Shown: positions 7,310-16,046 of the stretch, in pieces | Layout: the number at the start of each line of letters is the position of its first letter | Position numbering within the stretch: the first letter of the stretch is position 1 | NCBI RefSeq assembly: GCF_000447295.1 | Contig: NZ_KE650771.1 | Span: 4,850,989 to 4,914,988, forward strand | Direction: 5' to 3' | Length of the DNA stretch: 64,000 bases | DNA from: Fischerella sp. PCC 9431 | GTDB lineage: Bacteria > Cyanobacteriota > Cyanobacteriia > Cyanobacteriales > Nostocaceae | Program-made: the position numbers and the translations under genes | Notes under the pieces: model-generated | What the model saw: the letters and a program-made list of their open reading frames with translations, nothing else | Told to the model about the DNA's origin: nothing | Databases searched by the model: none

Positions 7310-8686
7310 GTGGCTACAAGACGAATGACTTTCCGGTTATACCCAAACAAACAAATAGAGCAGTCCTTGCGGTATCACCGAAAGCTTCATAAGGACTTGT
7401 ACAATGCTGCTGTAAATAACCGATTTACTCAATATCAAAAATTCAATCAATCTGTTAGTTATTTCGAGCAACAGAATTGTTTGCCAGTATTCAAAGAAGT
7501 TTGGACAGAGTACAAAAAAATAAATTCCCAGGCTTTACAAGCAACCTTGAAGCGTGTTGATTTTGCCTTTGAACGCTGGTTTAAAGGATTAGGTAAACGT
7601 CCTAGATACAAATCAATCCGTCATTATTCAGGCTGGACTTATCCAGCTAAATCTGGATATTCAGTAGAATCCAATGGTGAAAATGGTTATTTGAATTTGT
7701 CTAAAATTGGTCGTATTCAGATGCGAGGCAAAGCTAAGTATTGGGGAGTTCCAACTACTTGCACAATTGTTTACCGTAACGGTAAATGGTACGCATCTAT
7801 TACAGTTGATGTTTTAGACCAAATTCTGAAACCAGAAACTTTACCAACTGGTGCTGTTGGTATAGATTTAGGATGCAAGTCAGCACTTTCAATTACTGAT
7901 GGTGAAAATCATCAACAGATTGAAGCCCCAAAATTTTTGAGAAATGCTGAACATCTAATCAAAAAAGCATCAAAGATTAAAAGGCGAAAACAAGCACCAA
8001 ATAAAAATAAAAAACTCAAAGCTTCTAGAAGATGGAAGAAAGCCCAATCTAAGGTTAGTAAGCTAACTCGTAAAGTTGCTAATCAACGTCACAATTGGGT
8101 ACATCAAGTTGCATCAGAAATAGTAAGCGGTAATAGCTTCGTTGCAACTGAAAAACTAGAAGTCAAGAACATGACAAGTATTGCCAAAAAAGGCAAGCGT
8201 AAGAAGCAAAAAGCAGGTTTGAATAAATCAATACTTGATGTTGGTTTTGGAATGCTACGCAGTACTATCAAATACAAAGTTGAACAAATCGGTGGTGTGT
8301 TTGTAGAAGTACCAACCAAAAAAGTAAAACCTAGTCAAACTTGCCCTAAATGCGGTCATCAGCACAAAAAGACTCTTGATATTAGAGTGCATAATTGTGC
8401 TGTTTGCGGATATCGACAAGACCGTGACATCGCTGCTGCTGAGGTAATGCTTTACTGGGCTAAAGGTGAGATCACCTCCCGTCTTGGCTTTTGCCGAGAT
8501 GGGAGTGTGGCGAACCCGAACGGTAATCTGACGGAGTTAGGAACTAGCTTCGTAGACGCTGATGTTACTAGCTCTACTTCACGCACTCGCAAACAAGCGG
8601 GAAGCATGAAGCAACTAGGACGCGCGAAGCGTCAAAAATCCAAATCTACTGGTCTGGTTTCACAAACCCAGACCTCAACAAAGTAG
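7310..8686 (+). CDS. tnpB: TnpB RNA-guided nuclease (IS200/IS605-type), 458 aa
   Basis: GTG start preceded by AGGAGG. The N-terminal OrfB helix-turn-helix region (MTFRLYPNKQIEQSLRYHRK) is followed by the RuvC-like nuclease. The catalytic residues are present: D in GIDLGCKS, E in ATEKLEVKNM and D in DRDIAAAEVM. A CPKCG..CAVCG zinc ribbon lies between the last two. No tnpA is nearby, so the unit cannot move by itself with a Y1 transposase. Known TnpB proteins are guided by an omega-RNA read from the 3' end of the gene; here the last ~75 codons after AAAEVM have no nuclease motif and contain strong hairpins, as expected. It ends 12 bp from the convergent nitrogenase-associated gene. Confidence 0.9.
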   Translation: MATRRMTFRLYPNKQIEQSLRYHRKLHKDLYNAAVNNRFTQYQKFNQSVSYFEQQNCLPVFKEVWTEYKKINSQALQATLKRVDFAFERWFKGLGKRPRYKSIRHYSGWTYPAKSGYSVESNGENGYLNLSKIGRIQMRGKAKYWGVPTTCTIVYRNGKWYASITVDVLDQILKPETLPTGAVGIDLGCKSALSITDGENHQQIEAPKFLRNAEHLIKKASKIKRRKQAPNKNKKLKASRRWKKAQSKVSKLTRKVANQRHNWVHQVASEIVSGNSFVATEKLEVKNMTSIAKKGKRKKQKAGLNKSILDVGFGMLRSTIKYKVEQIGGVFVEVPTKKVKPSQTCPKCGHQHKKTLDIRVHNCAVCGYRQDRDIAAAEVMLYWAKGEITSRLGFCRDGSVANPNGNLTELGTSFVDADVTSSTSRTRKQAGSMKQLGRAKRQKSKSTGLVSQTQTSTK

Positions 8687-8694
8687 GTCTGGGT
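8460..8694 (+). ncRNA. Probable omega-RNA / element right end
   Basis: Overlapping the 3' end of tnpB, CTCCC-GTCTTGGC..GCCGAGAT-GGGAG (8476-8505) forms a long hairpin. ACCCAGACCT (8666-8675) pairs with AGGTCTGGGT (8685-8694), and the first arm can also pair with GGTCTGG at 8651-8657, giving two exclusive folds. Position and structure fit a TnpB guide scaffold ending at the element border. Exact ends are inferred. Confidence 0.55.
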
Positions 8695-8697
8695 AGT

Positions 8698-9195
8698 TCA
8701 TTGCTGACAGGAACCTTGTTTATGACCTTGACCTTGGCCGTGTCCATGTCCATGTCCGTGTCCGTGTCCGTTCTTGTGAGAACAGGTTTGTAAATCTTGA
8801 TTTTTCAGTTTGTCGGTGATTTCTTGAAGAGTTTCATCTTTAGATTTTAAGCCGATCCAAGCGTCGATTTTTTCTGTATCAAAACCCGCTTCACGGCGAT
8901 CGCCTACTTCCATCAAGGGACGACGAATCAACAGTGGATCTTGAAGCATCATCACTAAAGCTGTTTGTGGATCTACTTTTTCGGGAATAATCTCACCTGA
9001 TTGTACACGAGGAGCAGCGCGGTTAAACCATTCACCTACGGGGCGATCGCCAAAAAATGAGTGTAGACGTTCAGTTGTCCAAGATTCTGTGAGTAGGTTA
9101 TACGATATCACTTCATGACCTGCGGCTGTGAGCAAAGTTTTTTGTTTTGTATTATTTTTACAGCCAGGTTTTTCATAAAAAATCACTCTTGCCAT
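8698..9195 (-). CDS. Nitrogenase-associated ArsC/Spx-family protein with His-Gly tail
   Basis: 165 aa. MARVIFYEKPGCKNNTKQKT carries the thioredoxin-like ArsC-family active site (GCKNN); LLIRRPLMEVGDRREAGFD is the conserved second motif. The protein matches the nitrogenase-associated group of ArsC-like proteins found in nif regions. The last ~35 residues are a striking HGHGHGHGHGQGQGHKQG run encoded by a hexanucleotide microsatellite, a likely metal-binding tail (Ni, Zn, Cu or Fe). AGGAG precedes the ATG. It lies downstream of, and co-oriented with, the cupin/cox genes, separated by about 690 bp of repeats. Its biochemical role is unproven in the family. Confidence 0.85.
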   Translation of the reverse strand: MARVIFYEKPGCKNNTKQKTLLTAAGHEVISYNLLTESWTTERLHSFFGDRPVGEWFNRAAPRVQSGEIIPEKVDPQTALVMMLQDPLLIRRPLMEVGDRREAGFDTEKIDAWIGLKSKDETLQEITDKLKNQDLQTCSHKNGHGHGHGHGHGQGQGHKQGSCQQ

Positions 9196-9472
9196 TGCAG
9201 TATCTCCTATTTATTTCACAGTTAACAGTTAACAGTTATCAGTTATCAGTGTTTCTTGATATTCACTGTTCACTGTTGACTGATTTAGCGTAGTTTTATA
9301 CGCAAAAAAGTTTTTCCCCTCTACTGCAAATGATGCAAAGTTCATAATTAGTGCTAAAGCACTGACTACAAACTCAGATTCATAATTAAATTTTAATGAT
9401 AAATACAATTTATTTGGTATTACAAATTATGAAAAGCAAGATTTCCGAATTCTTATACCAATTTAATATGAA

Positions 9473-9755
9473 GACACGTACGAAGACCCCACCCTATCAG
9501 GGCTATTTCATTTTCATCCAGTCCGCCTCAGAATTAATTCTGAGGCTAATAGCAAAACTCGGTTAAAACCGACTGTTGATTGGGAGAATCCCAATTTTTT
9601 CAAAATACCGTAAAGCAAAGGGTTTAAACCTTTTACTAATAATGCAAGTCGTTTTCAGACGACTTCATAAAATCAAACAGTCTGCTTCAGCAGACTTGAA
9701 CTATGAGACTGCGATTTCAATCGCAGGCGTTTTTTGAACATTTGGGATGCTTCCC
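9473..9755. repeat. Hairpin-chain repeat with a family D fragment
   Basis: It opens with ATACCAATTTAATATGAAGAC, wait-free match to the right end of family D in reverse. A chain of perfect palindromes follows: GCCTCAGAATTAATTCTGAG (9525-9546), AGTCGTTTTCAGACGACT (9648-9665), AGTCTGCTTCAGCAGACT (9679-9696) and TGCGATTTCAATCGCA (9710-9725), linked by AT-rich spacers. The last part (GAGACTGCGATTTCAATCGC through GGGATGCT) recurs at about 37062-37112 and 55304-55350. No gene is seen in 9196-9885. Confidence 0.75.
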
Positions 9756-9885
9756 TGTTGATTGGTAAAGTCGTCCGTTAAAACAGATTTAAACTATTAG
9801 CTGGTGAATTTTAGGTCAGGGCGGTTTATGTGTAGAACGAAAGAGCCATACGCACCTTACTTAATATTTACTGTTCTCCATATCA

Positions 9886-10497
9886 TCAAAAATTCTTGGC
9901 TGTATGAGAACTGACATTATATTCTAATCTTTGCTTTGGATCAGTTTCGCCATAAATATTAAAGGTAATTGTTGGCTCATCACCTACTGATTCTACACAA
10001 TGAATTGCATCGGGTGTAAAACTGATAATATCACCAGGTAATAAAGTCAACTCTCCTGTTTGTTCAATTTTATCTGGATATTCTTGGTTAGGATGACGTC
10101 GCCAAAATGTATTTTTTTCTTTACCTTTTAATAAGGCTACTACTCCCCATGTGCCATGATTATGAATATTAGATTTTGTGCCTGGTGCAAATGTTACTGT
10201 TTGAACTGTGAGGGGAAATCCTAATTCATCGTAGAGAATTAAAACTGATGTTCCTGTTTTGGGATTAGGTTCTAGGTATTGACTTTGCACCCAATAAGAG
10301 TTTACAAGCAAGCGCCTAACCAACATTTGAATTTCTGGTAGGCGACTTGTTTCATTTTCAACATTATTCAGAATATCTTCGAGTTCAGTCAAGAACCGAT
10401 AAAGGCGATAATTATCTTTGAGTAAGTCCCATGCTCTAGCCGAATTACAAGCTTGATACTGTCCATCTGCATTGACATGCCAATCTCTATTTTTCAT
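9886..10497 (-). CDS. Cupin, cysteine-dioxygenase-like, 203 aa
   Basis: A cupin/CDO-type fold is indicated by APGTKSNIHNHGTWGVV (two metal His), a following LLKGKEKNTFWRR strand and PGDIISFTPDAIHCVES (third His), the three-His iron site of thiol dioxygenases. The N-terminal 100 residues are helical. Substrate unknown; cysteine is only a guess from family resemblance. The ATG overlaps the stop of the upstream gene (ATGA), so the two are translationally coupled in what looks like the 3' end of the cox operon. In Anabaena PCC 7120, as I recall, cox2 is also followed by small co-oriented genes. Confidence 0.75.
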   Translation of the reverse strand: MKNRDWHVNADGQYQACNSARAWDLLKDNYRLYRFLTELEDILNNVENETSRLPEIQMLVRRLLVNSYWVQSQYLEPNPKTGTSVLILYDELGFPLTVQTVTFAPGTKSNIHNHGTWGVVALLKGKEKNTFWRRHPNQEYPDKIEQTGELTLLPGDIISFTPDAIHCVESVGDEPTITFNIYGETDPKQRLEYNVSSHTAKNF

Positions 10498-10979
10498 TCT
10501 TCTTCTTCTGCGGGTCGAGTCAAAATATCAAGTAATATTCCTGCGCCAAAGTCATTCTTATCATCAATTGATTTAACATTCGCGCTAATTTCTTTGGCTT
10601 TTTCTAGTTCTCCGAGTTTGGCTAATACTAGACCTGAAGCGGCGTAGGCATTTAAATATAAACGAATTTGTTCGTCTTCTTTTCTGTTGATTAAAATTGG
10701 TTGTAGTTGTTGCCAGTCATCAGGTAATTTTTCAGATTCTTTAATTTTATCGATTACTTTTACTGCTGTTTGCAGTGCCATTTTGTAATTGTATTTGTAA
10801 TAAAAATATCTATACGCTGCCACCAAGACTTCTAGATTATCTCCTGTTTTGGCTAAAGCTTGATGCATATATTTTTCTGACTCTGATGTATTTTCCCAAT
10901 GGTCAGCCGCCAAAATCAATAATTCTTTGATTTCCTCTGGTACTTGAAACCAGGAAAATCTTTCTGCGTCAATTTGCAT
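10494..10979 (-). CDS. Helical-repeat (TPR-like) protein downstream of cox genes
   Basis: From ATG at 10979 the product is about 161 residues (MQIDAERFSWFQVPEEIKE..), all helical, with TPR-like pairs (YMHQALAKTGDNLEVLVAAY; AYAASGLVLAKLGELEKAKE). I chose this start because GGAGG lies 5-6 bases before it. A longer frame to 11033 would read through the hairpin at 10996-11029, whose translation is unlikely. The end overlaps the cupin start by 4 bp. Function unknown; context suggests a role linked to the oxidase or heterocyst respiration. Confidence 0.75.
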   Translation of the reverse strand: MQIDAERFSWFQVPEEIKELLILAADHWENTSESEKYMHQALAKTGDNLEVLVAAYRYFYYKYNYKMALQTAVKVIDKIKESEKLPDDWQQLQPILINRKEDEQIRLYLNAYAASGLVLAKLGELEKAKEISANVKSIDDKNDFGAGILLDILTRPAEEEE

Positions 10980-10995
10980 GAGAACCTCCTTCAGA

Positions 10996-11029
10996 TTAGT
11001 AGGGACGTGCAGTGATTCGTCCCTACTAA
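10996..11029. repeat. 12-bp-stem hairpin between ctaE and the next gene
   Basis: TTAGTAGGGACG at 10996-11007 pairs perfectly with CGTCCCTACTAA at 11018-11029 around a 10-base loop. It sits in the short gap between the ctaE stop and the GGAGG of the next gene and could stabilise or attenuate the operon transcript. The same GTAGGGACG core is a common dispersed repeat. Confidence 0.75.
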
Positions 11030-11036
11030 CCATTTC

Positions 11037-11627
11037 CTAAAACAAACTCAGAATGTACAACAATGTGAAGAGAATAATCCAAATAATGTCTACAAAGTGC
11101 CAGTAAATTTCTGCCATCTCAATGCCAGTATGTTTAGTAGCACCATAGTGACCGGGACGACGCGATCGCCACAATACACCCAATATTAATAACAGTCCCA
11201 CAAACACGTGCAAACCGTGAAACCCGGTCATCAGATAGAAACAATTGGCAAAGACATTAGTAGTCAAACCATATCCCAAGGTCATGTATTCATAAACCTG
11301 ACCACCGAGGAAAATTGCCCCCATAATTGCGGTAATAATGTACCAAAACCGCATCCCTTTGACATTATTCTTTTTAATCGCCGTATCACCAAAGTGAATG
11401 ACGAAACTACTCGAAACCAGAATAATCGTGTTAATTGTCGGTACTAATAACTCAACTTCTGTTCCTTCCGGCGGCCATACTTCTGTACTACCGCGAAAAA
11501 ACAAATAAGTAGCAAAAAATCCACCAAACATCAAAGATTCGGAAATGAGAAACGTCAACAATCCCCAAACTCGTAAATCTTGATGTTGTTCATGATGACT
11601 TGGACTATTCGTTGTTGCGATCGCCAT
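11037..11627 (-). CDS. ctaE: Cytochrome c oxidase subunit III
   Basis: 196 aa, multi-pass membrane protein (LLTFLISESLMFGGFFATYL; INTIILVSSSFVIHFG; LMTGFHGLHVFVGLLLILGV; YWHFVDIIWIILFTLLYIL). FHGLHVFVG and the YWHFVDIIW end are family signatures. The short five-helix form is usual in cyanobacteria. It is the last subunit of the ctaC-ctaD-ctaE order. In thylakoid or heterocyst membranes the complex reduces O2 to water, and heterocyst-specific versions protect nitrogenase. GGAAAAG precedes the ATG. Confidence 0.95.
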   Translation of the reverse strand: MAIATTNSPSHHEQHQDLRVWGLLTFLISESLMFGGFFATYLFFRGSTEVWPPEGTEVELLVPTINTIILVSSSFVIHFGDTAIKKNNVKGMRFWYIITAIMGAIFLGGQVYEYMTLGYGLTTNVFANCFYLMTGFHGLHVFVGLLLILGVLWRSRRPGHYGATKHTGIEMAEIYWHFVDIIWIILFTLLYILSLF

Positions 11628-11680
11628 ATCTTTTCCACTACAAAAAAATCTTCTTTATTCACTCTCTTCCTTTGTGTCTT

Positions 11681-11916
11681 AGAGGATGTTTGAAAAGTTC
11701 TTTTATTGGTAGCAAAACGTTTTAGATCCCCCTAAATCCCCGCGCTGGCGCGCCGCTACGCTAGAAAAAAGGGGGACTTTGATTCTAGTTCCCCCCTTTT
11801 TAAGGGGGGTTAGGGGGGATCAAAACGCTACTAGGCAACTTTATAAGACTTGTGTGTCACCGTAGCCTTTTTAAGGGGGGCTAAAATCACAGCTAATTAC
11901 TTTTCAAACAACCTCT
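11681..11916. mobile_element. MITE family F carrying family A-type arms
   Basis: AGAGGATGTTTGAAAAGT at 11681 and its complement ACTTTTCAAACAACCTCT ending at 11916 are terminal inverted repeats with one mismatch. Inside are the GATCCCCCTAAATCCCC and GGGGGGTTAGGGGGGATC arms seen at 3677-4027, with one CGGTGT-type end surviving as ACTTGTGTGTCACCGTAG, and a GC-rich GCGCTGGCGCGCCGCTACGC insert. Downstream, 11930-11955 holds a CTTTGTGGTT..AACCACAAAG hairpin close to the ctaD stop. Confidence 0.75.
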
Positions 11917-11976
11917 TAGTGTCTTTGTGGTTCGTTAAAAAACCACAAAGGCACAAATAACCCTACTAATTAACCA

Positions 11977-13659
11977 CTAACTATTAGCAGCAACTGCTTG
12001 AACTTCACCATCATGACCATTCATCCCATAGTCGTAAGGGCCATGAGTTACCACAGGTAAAACTTCCCAATTCTCAATTGCGGGTGGTGAACTTGTTGTC
12101 CATTCCAAAGTCAAAGCATTCCAAGGATTATCACCTGCTTGTTTCCCAGCCATCCAACTCCAAATCATGTTGATTGCGAAGGGAACAACTGATAGACCCA
12201 AAATATACGCACCAATTGTACAAATCTCGTTGAGGTGGGTAAATTGTGGATCATACATCGCCACACGTCGCGGCATTCCTTGTAATCCCAATTCATGCAT
12301 TGGTAAAAAAGTCAAGTTTGTGCCAATAAAGGTCAAAATAAAATGAATTCGACCCAAGGTTTCATTTGGCATTCGTCCGGTAATTTTGGGAAACCAATGA
12401 TAAATCCCGGCGTAAATACCAAATACCGAGCCACCAAACAAGACGTAGTGGAAGTGGGCAACTACATAATATGTGTCGTGGACATGAACGTCAAAAGGCG
12501 CTGTTCCCATTGTCACGCCACTTAAACCGCCCATGACAAACATCATTAATAAGCCGATCGCAAACAGCATGGCGCTGGTAAAGCGGATTTTTCCGCCCCA
12601 GAGGGTCGCCACCCAACCGAAAATCTTCACACCAGTGGGAACAGCAACAATTAAGGTGGAAATGGTGAAGAACATCCGCATCCAACCGGGTGTACCACTA
12701 GTAAACATGTGGTGTACCCAAACAAACAAACCAACAACACAAATCGCCAAACTCGAATAGGCGATCGCTTTATATCCAAATATCGGTTTGCGGGCGTGGA
12801 CAGGAATGACTTCCGACATAATCCCGAAAATAGGCAGAATCATCAGATAAACTGCCGGGTGAGAATAAAACCAGAACAAGTGTTGGTAAATAATTACGTT
12901 ACCGCCTGCATCTGGTTTAAAAAATGAAGTTCCAAAATTGAGGTCAAACAACAACAGTACTAAACCTGCTGCTAACACTGGTGTAGATACCAATGCTAAA
13001 ACAGAAGTTGCCATAATTGCCCAGCAAAATAGGGGAAGTTGATCCCATTTCATGCTAGGAACTTTCATAAACAGCATGGTGACAACAAAGTTCAGTGAAC
13101 CCAAAATAGAGGAAGTTCCTACCAAAACAATGGCAAGTATCCACATTGATTGGGCGATGGGCGCAGTCACCAAACTCAAAGGCGGGTAAGCTGTCCAACC
13201 AGATTGGGAACCACCAAAGAAAAAGCTAGCTAAAATTAGCAAACCTGCGGGTGGGTTCAACCAAAAGGCGATCGCATTCAATTTCGGAAAAGCCATATCT
13301 CTAGCACCCACCATCAACGGTACTAGGAAGTTACCAAATCCCCCAATTGCACTGGGAACGATCCACAAAAAAATCATGATCGTTCCGTGATTGGTCATGA
13401 AAGCGTTATACAGATTCGGGTCGAGTATATCAGCATCTGGTGTGGCTAACTCAGCGCGCATGGCGATCGCCATCAGTCCACCAATCAGATAGAAGAAAAA
13501 CGCGGTCACCAGATATTGAATACCGATCACCTTGTGGTCAACATTAAACGTGAAATAGTCATACCATTTCCACGCTTGCGGATGATCATGAGTACTTTCA
13601 GCAACCACAATTGTGGCTTCCTTTCCAGGTGGATGATTCGGTGGTATATCAAGAGTCAT
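11977..13659 (-). CDS. ctaD: Cytochrome c oxidase subunit I
   Basis: 560 aa, twelve hydrophobic segments. Heme-copper oxidase signatures are visible: NHGTIMIFLW (heme a His), HLFWFYSHPAVYLMILP (CuB His and the His-Tyr pair), VWVHHMFTSG (CuB His-His) and VHDTYYVVAHFHYVLFGG (heme a/a3 His). YSHPAVY marks an A-type oxidase. The gene lies 122 bp after ctaC and about 350 bp before ctaE; that second gap is occupied by a MITE. Linked patB and a nif ferredoxin suggest this is the heterocyst oxidase (cox2-like). Confidence 0.97.
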   Translation of the reverse strand: MTLDIPPNHPPGKEATIVVAESTHDHPQAWKWYDYFTFNVDHKVIGIQYLVTAFFFYLIGGLMAIAMRAELATPDADILDPNLYNAFMTNHGTIMIFLWIVPSAIGGFGNFLVPLMVGARDMAFPKLNAIAFWLNPPAGLLILASFFFGGSQSGWTAYPPLSLVTAPIAQSMWILAIVLVGTSSILGSLNFVVTMLFMKVPSMKWDQLPLFCWAIMATSVLALVSTPVLAAGLVLLLFDLNFGTSFFKPDAGGNVIIYQHLFWFYSHPAVYLMILPIFGIMSEVIPVHARKPIFGYKAIAYSSLAICVVGLFVWVHHMFTSGTPGWMRMFFTISTLIVAVPTGVKIFGWVATLWGGKIRFTSAMLFAIGLLMMFVMGGLSGVTMGTAPFDVHVHDTYYVVAHFHYVLFGGSVFGIYAGIYHWFPKITGRMPNETLGRIHFILTFIGTNLTFLPMHELGLQGMPRRVAMYDPQFTHLNEICTIGAYILGLSVVPFAINMIWSWMAGKQAGDNPWNALTLEWTTSSPPAIENWEVLPVVTHGPYDYGMNGHDGEVQAVAANS

Positions 13660-13781
13660 GTTTTTAGTGCTTTGTCATTTGTCATTTGTCATTTGTCAAT
13701 TTGTTATTTGTTGGTTTTTCCAATCAAGCACCAACTACCAACTAACAACTATTGACCATTGACAGGGAAAGAGATTAGAGA

Positions 13782-14777
13782 CTATTTCCCGATCCCCAAT
13801 CCCTGATCCCCGATCCCTATCTTCTGTGCATAGGGTGCAAGATATTCTGATACCGATAATTCTGCTGGGTTAATTGCCACCGCTTGCTGTAATCCTTGTT
13901 GCTGTTGGGCGATGCGATTTTCTGTCAACCAGCTTTCGTATTCTTCAGGTGTATGAACTACTACCTGTGATCTCATCGAACCGTGATAACCACCACACAA
14001 TTCTGTGCAAACTACAGGATATGTACCAACTTTAGTGGCAACAAATCGTAGTTTTGTGGGAATACCAGGAATTGCATCTTGTTTGAGGCGGAATTGTGGA
14101 ACCCAAAACGAGTGGATCACATCTGTAGAGGCTAAGTTGAGTTGTACATCAGTACCCACTGGTACGTGTAATTCCCCAGCAGTGACACCACTGCTAGGAT
14201 AGTTGAAAATCCAAGCAAACTGCATCCCCGTAACATCAACTACTAAGTCAGGCGATTTACCTTGTTCGTTAGCACCCGCACCAATACCAATATTGGCATC
14301 CTCTGCTAAGGTAGGTGTTTCTTGTGTCATTCCCGAAGCATCGCCCAGAGTTGCAGCGATCGCACTTCCTGACATTTGGTGGGTAACATGAACTGGAGTG
14401 TGGCTATGACCACCCGGTTCTAACCCTCCCATTCTGCTATAAACATCGACACTGTAAATCCCCAAACCCAAAACTATTACAGTCGGGATTGCTGTCCAAA
14501 ATACTTCTAAAGGTAAGTTACCTTCAATGGGCGCACCATCTGTATCATCACCTTTACGGCGACGAAACATCACCAAAAAAATCAAAATTGTTCCTTCTAC
14601 CACCACAAATAAAGCGGTAGCAATGATCAGCATCACATTAAAAAAACCGTCTACTAAAGGCGCTTGTTCTGAGGCCTGCATTGGTAGTAGACTATGGTGC
14701 TGACCTACCCAAAGGCTGAAGAGTGTGATTAATACCCCAGCAACTAAGGTTAACAGTGAAACAGGTATTTGTTGCAT
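13782..14777 (-). CDS. ctaC: Cytochrome c oxidase subunit II, with STRR-encoded tail
   Basis: 331 aa. Two N-terminal membrane helices (SLLTLVAGVLITLFSLWVG; FFNVMLIIATALFVVVEG) anchor a periplasmic cupredoxin domain. The complete CuA site is present (VVCTELCGGYHGSM, with an upstream IHSFW His), so this is a true cytochrome c oxidase rather than a quinol oxidase. The last ~14 residues ([13 protein letters not shown] and stop) are encoded by a GGGATCGGGGATCAGGGATT-type STRR array (13782-13823), an addition not expected in the family. First gene of the ctaC-D-E set. Confidence 0.95.
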   Translation of the reverse strand: MQQIPVSLLTLVAGVLITLFSLWVGQHHSLLPMQASEQAPLVDGFFNVMLIIATALFVVVEGTILIFLVMFRRRKGDDTDGAPIEGNLPLEVFWTAIPTVIVLGLGIYSVDVYSRMGGLEPGGHSHTPVHVTHQMSGSAIAATLGDASGMTQETPTLAEDANIGIGAGANEQGKSPDLVVDVTGMQFAWIFNYPSSGVTAGELHVPVGTDVQLNLASTDVIHSFWVPQFRLKQDAIPGIPTKLRFVATKVGTYPVVCTELCGGYHGSMRSQVVVHTPEEYESWLTENRIAQQQQGLQQAVAINPAELSVSEYLAPYAQKIGIGDQGLGIGK

Positions 14778-15752
14778 ACTTTTCGAGATAACGTCGTTCC
14801 AGGTGTAACCTTCGCTAAGTTTTCAGTTAAAAGCTAAAAGTTAAAAGTTAAAAGCAGGCAATAGTTATGGCACTATGATCTGAACCGATTTGGAGAGTCA
14901 GCCAATTTTAGATTTTAGATTTTGGATTTTGGATTGACTCCACCAATAAATCCACTTTCTTGAAGATTTTGGATTTTGGATTGGTTCCCTATGGAATTTG
15001 GGGCTTGTACCATTAAGGAATTATCGGTCAAAGGTTCATAGTGAACTTCTAGCCTTTTGATGACTAAATATAATTTGTTTTTTGCCTTTTGACTTTTTAC
15101 TTTTGACTTTTCACTTGTTGTGACATGGGTTTTATCTGGAGCATAAAACTAAAAAAACCCACTTTATGTTCCTTCCTAATTGTCGGCTTGTAATTCTATA
15201 TATGGGGATAACTTAAACTTGTTTTAACTTCTTTTGACTGCCGAAATATTTTAATAAATTAATTTTGATTTTGACAAATACAGGACTTACGCAACTAGCA
15301 TATTATTTAAGTTCGTAGTGTAGACGCTCGTAAGAGCGGCTTCCCGAAGGGTGGACTTTAGTCCTCAAAATAAGGGCTAAAGCCCTTACTACAAGCAAAA
15401 AAAATTATTTGTTGTGACACTTGCGTAAGTCCTGAAACACATAAATAAAATCCACTTTTAATTTTGTCAAATTATTCTATCTAATTAGCTCAAGTAAATT
15501 AGTTAACTATTCACATTTTGTTTACACAACTTTGTTTATCAAGAACTCTTTAATGAAAAGCAAAGATACCCAAAACCTTTACAAATGACCAATCATCAAT
15601 GAAAAATGACAAATATATAGAGAAATCCCCTCTACTTATCTTTCTCTACTGAACTTATTCCCTTTACAAACAGTTCCTTTTTTGACAAAGAACTTGCCCT
15701 AAACAACAAAGTCTCATTTCCTAAGTATCAATAAACAAGTTCATGAGGCTAC
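14778..15752. other. Intergenic region upstream of ctaC
   Basis: No gene is seen. It contains TTAAAAG STRRs (14820-14850), GGATTTTGGATT repeats (14905-14985), a CTTTTGACTTTTxACTTTTGA run (15080-15115) and a complete MITE at 15281-15434. The ctaC promoter should lie here, but no NtcA-type GTA-N8-TAC box with a well placed -10 could be settled by eye. Confidence 0.5.
15281..15434. mobile_element. MITE family H, copy 1 (154 bp)
   Basis: CAGGACTTACGCAA at 15281-15294 and TTGCGTAAGTCCTG at 15421-15434 are perfect 14-bp terminal inverted repeats. The inside carries the palindromes GACTTTAGTC and AAGGGCTAAAGCCCTT. A degenerate relative lies at 27100-27195 and an isolated end near 38394. No coding capacity. 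Confidence 0.85.
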
Positions 15753-16046
15753 TTAGTTAGCCAATTCCACATGAGTGTAACAGTTTTTGGAGCAAATTCT
15801 GGAACAAGCGCCACAGCCAATACAATTTTCTGGATGAGCAACTGTCATCACTTTCTTTTCGATTTCATCATCGTCTTCATCATCTACAAATTCACCCTCT
15901 TCATTCATTGGTCTTAATACCAACACATCATGTCCGCAAATTTTAAAGCATCTGCCACAGCCGATACATTTGTGTTCATCAATTGATTGTGCAAATTTGG
16001 GTGTCCAAGTTTTACCACCAAATGTCAATCCTGTGAGTACTGCCAT
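15753..16046 (-). CDS. Nif-type ferredoxin III, 2x[4Fe-4S]
   Basis: 97 aa. Two cluster motifs are present: [15 protein letters not shown] (about residues 27-41) and [19 protein letters not shown] (about 75-93). The acidic linker [14 protein letters not shown] and MTVAHPENC are typical of the nif-specific ferredoxin III (FdxB) family, which donates electrons in nitrogenase-related reactions. GGAAGG precedes the ATG by 6-7 bases. It is divergent from patB/cnfR across 1.1 kb and co-oriented with ctaC, the same order I recall for asr2513 between patB and cox2 in Anabaena PCC 7120. Confidence 0.92.
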   Translation of the reverse strand: MAVLTGLTFGGKTWTPKFAQSIDEHKCIGCGRCFKICGHDVLVLRPMNEEGEFVDDEDDDEIEKKVMTVAHPENCIGCGACSRICSKNCYTHVELAN

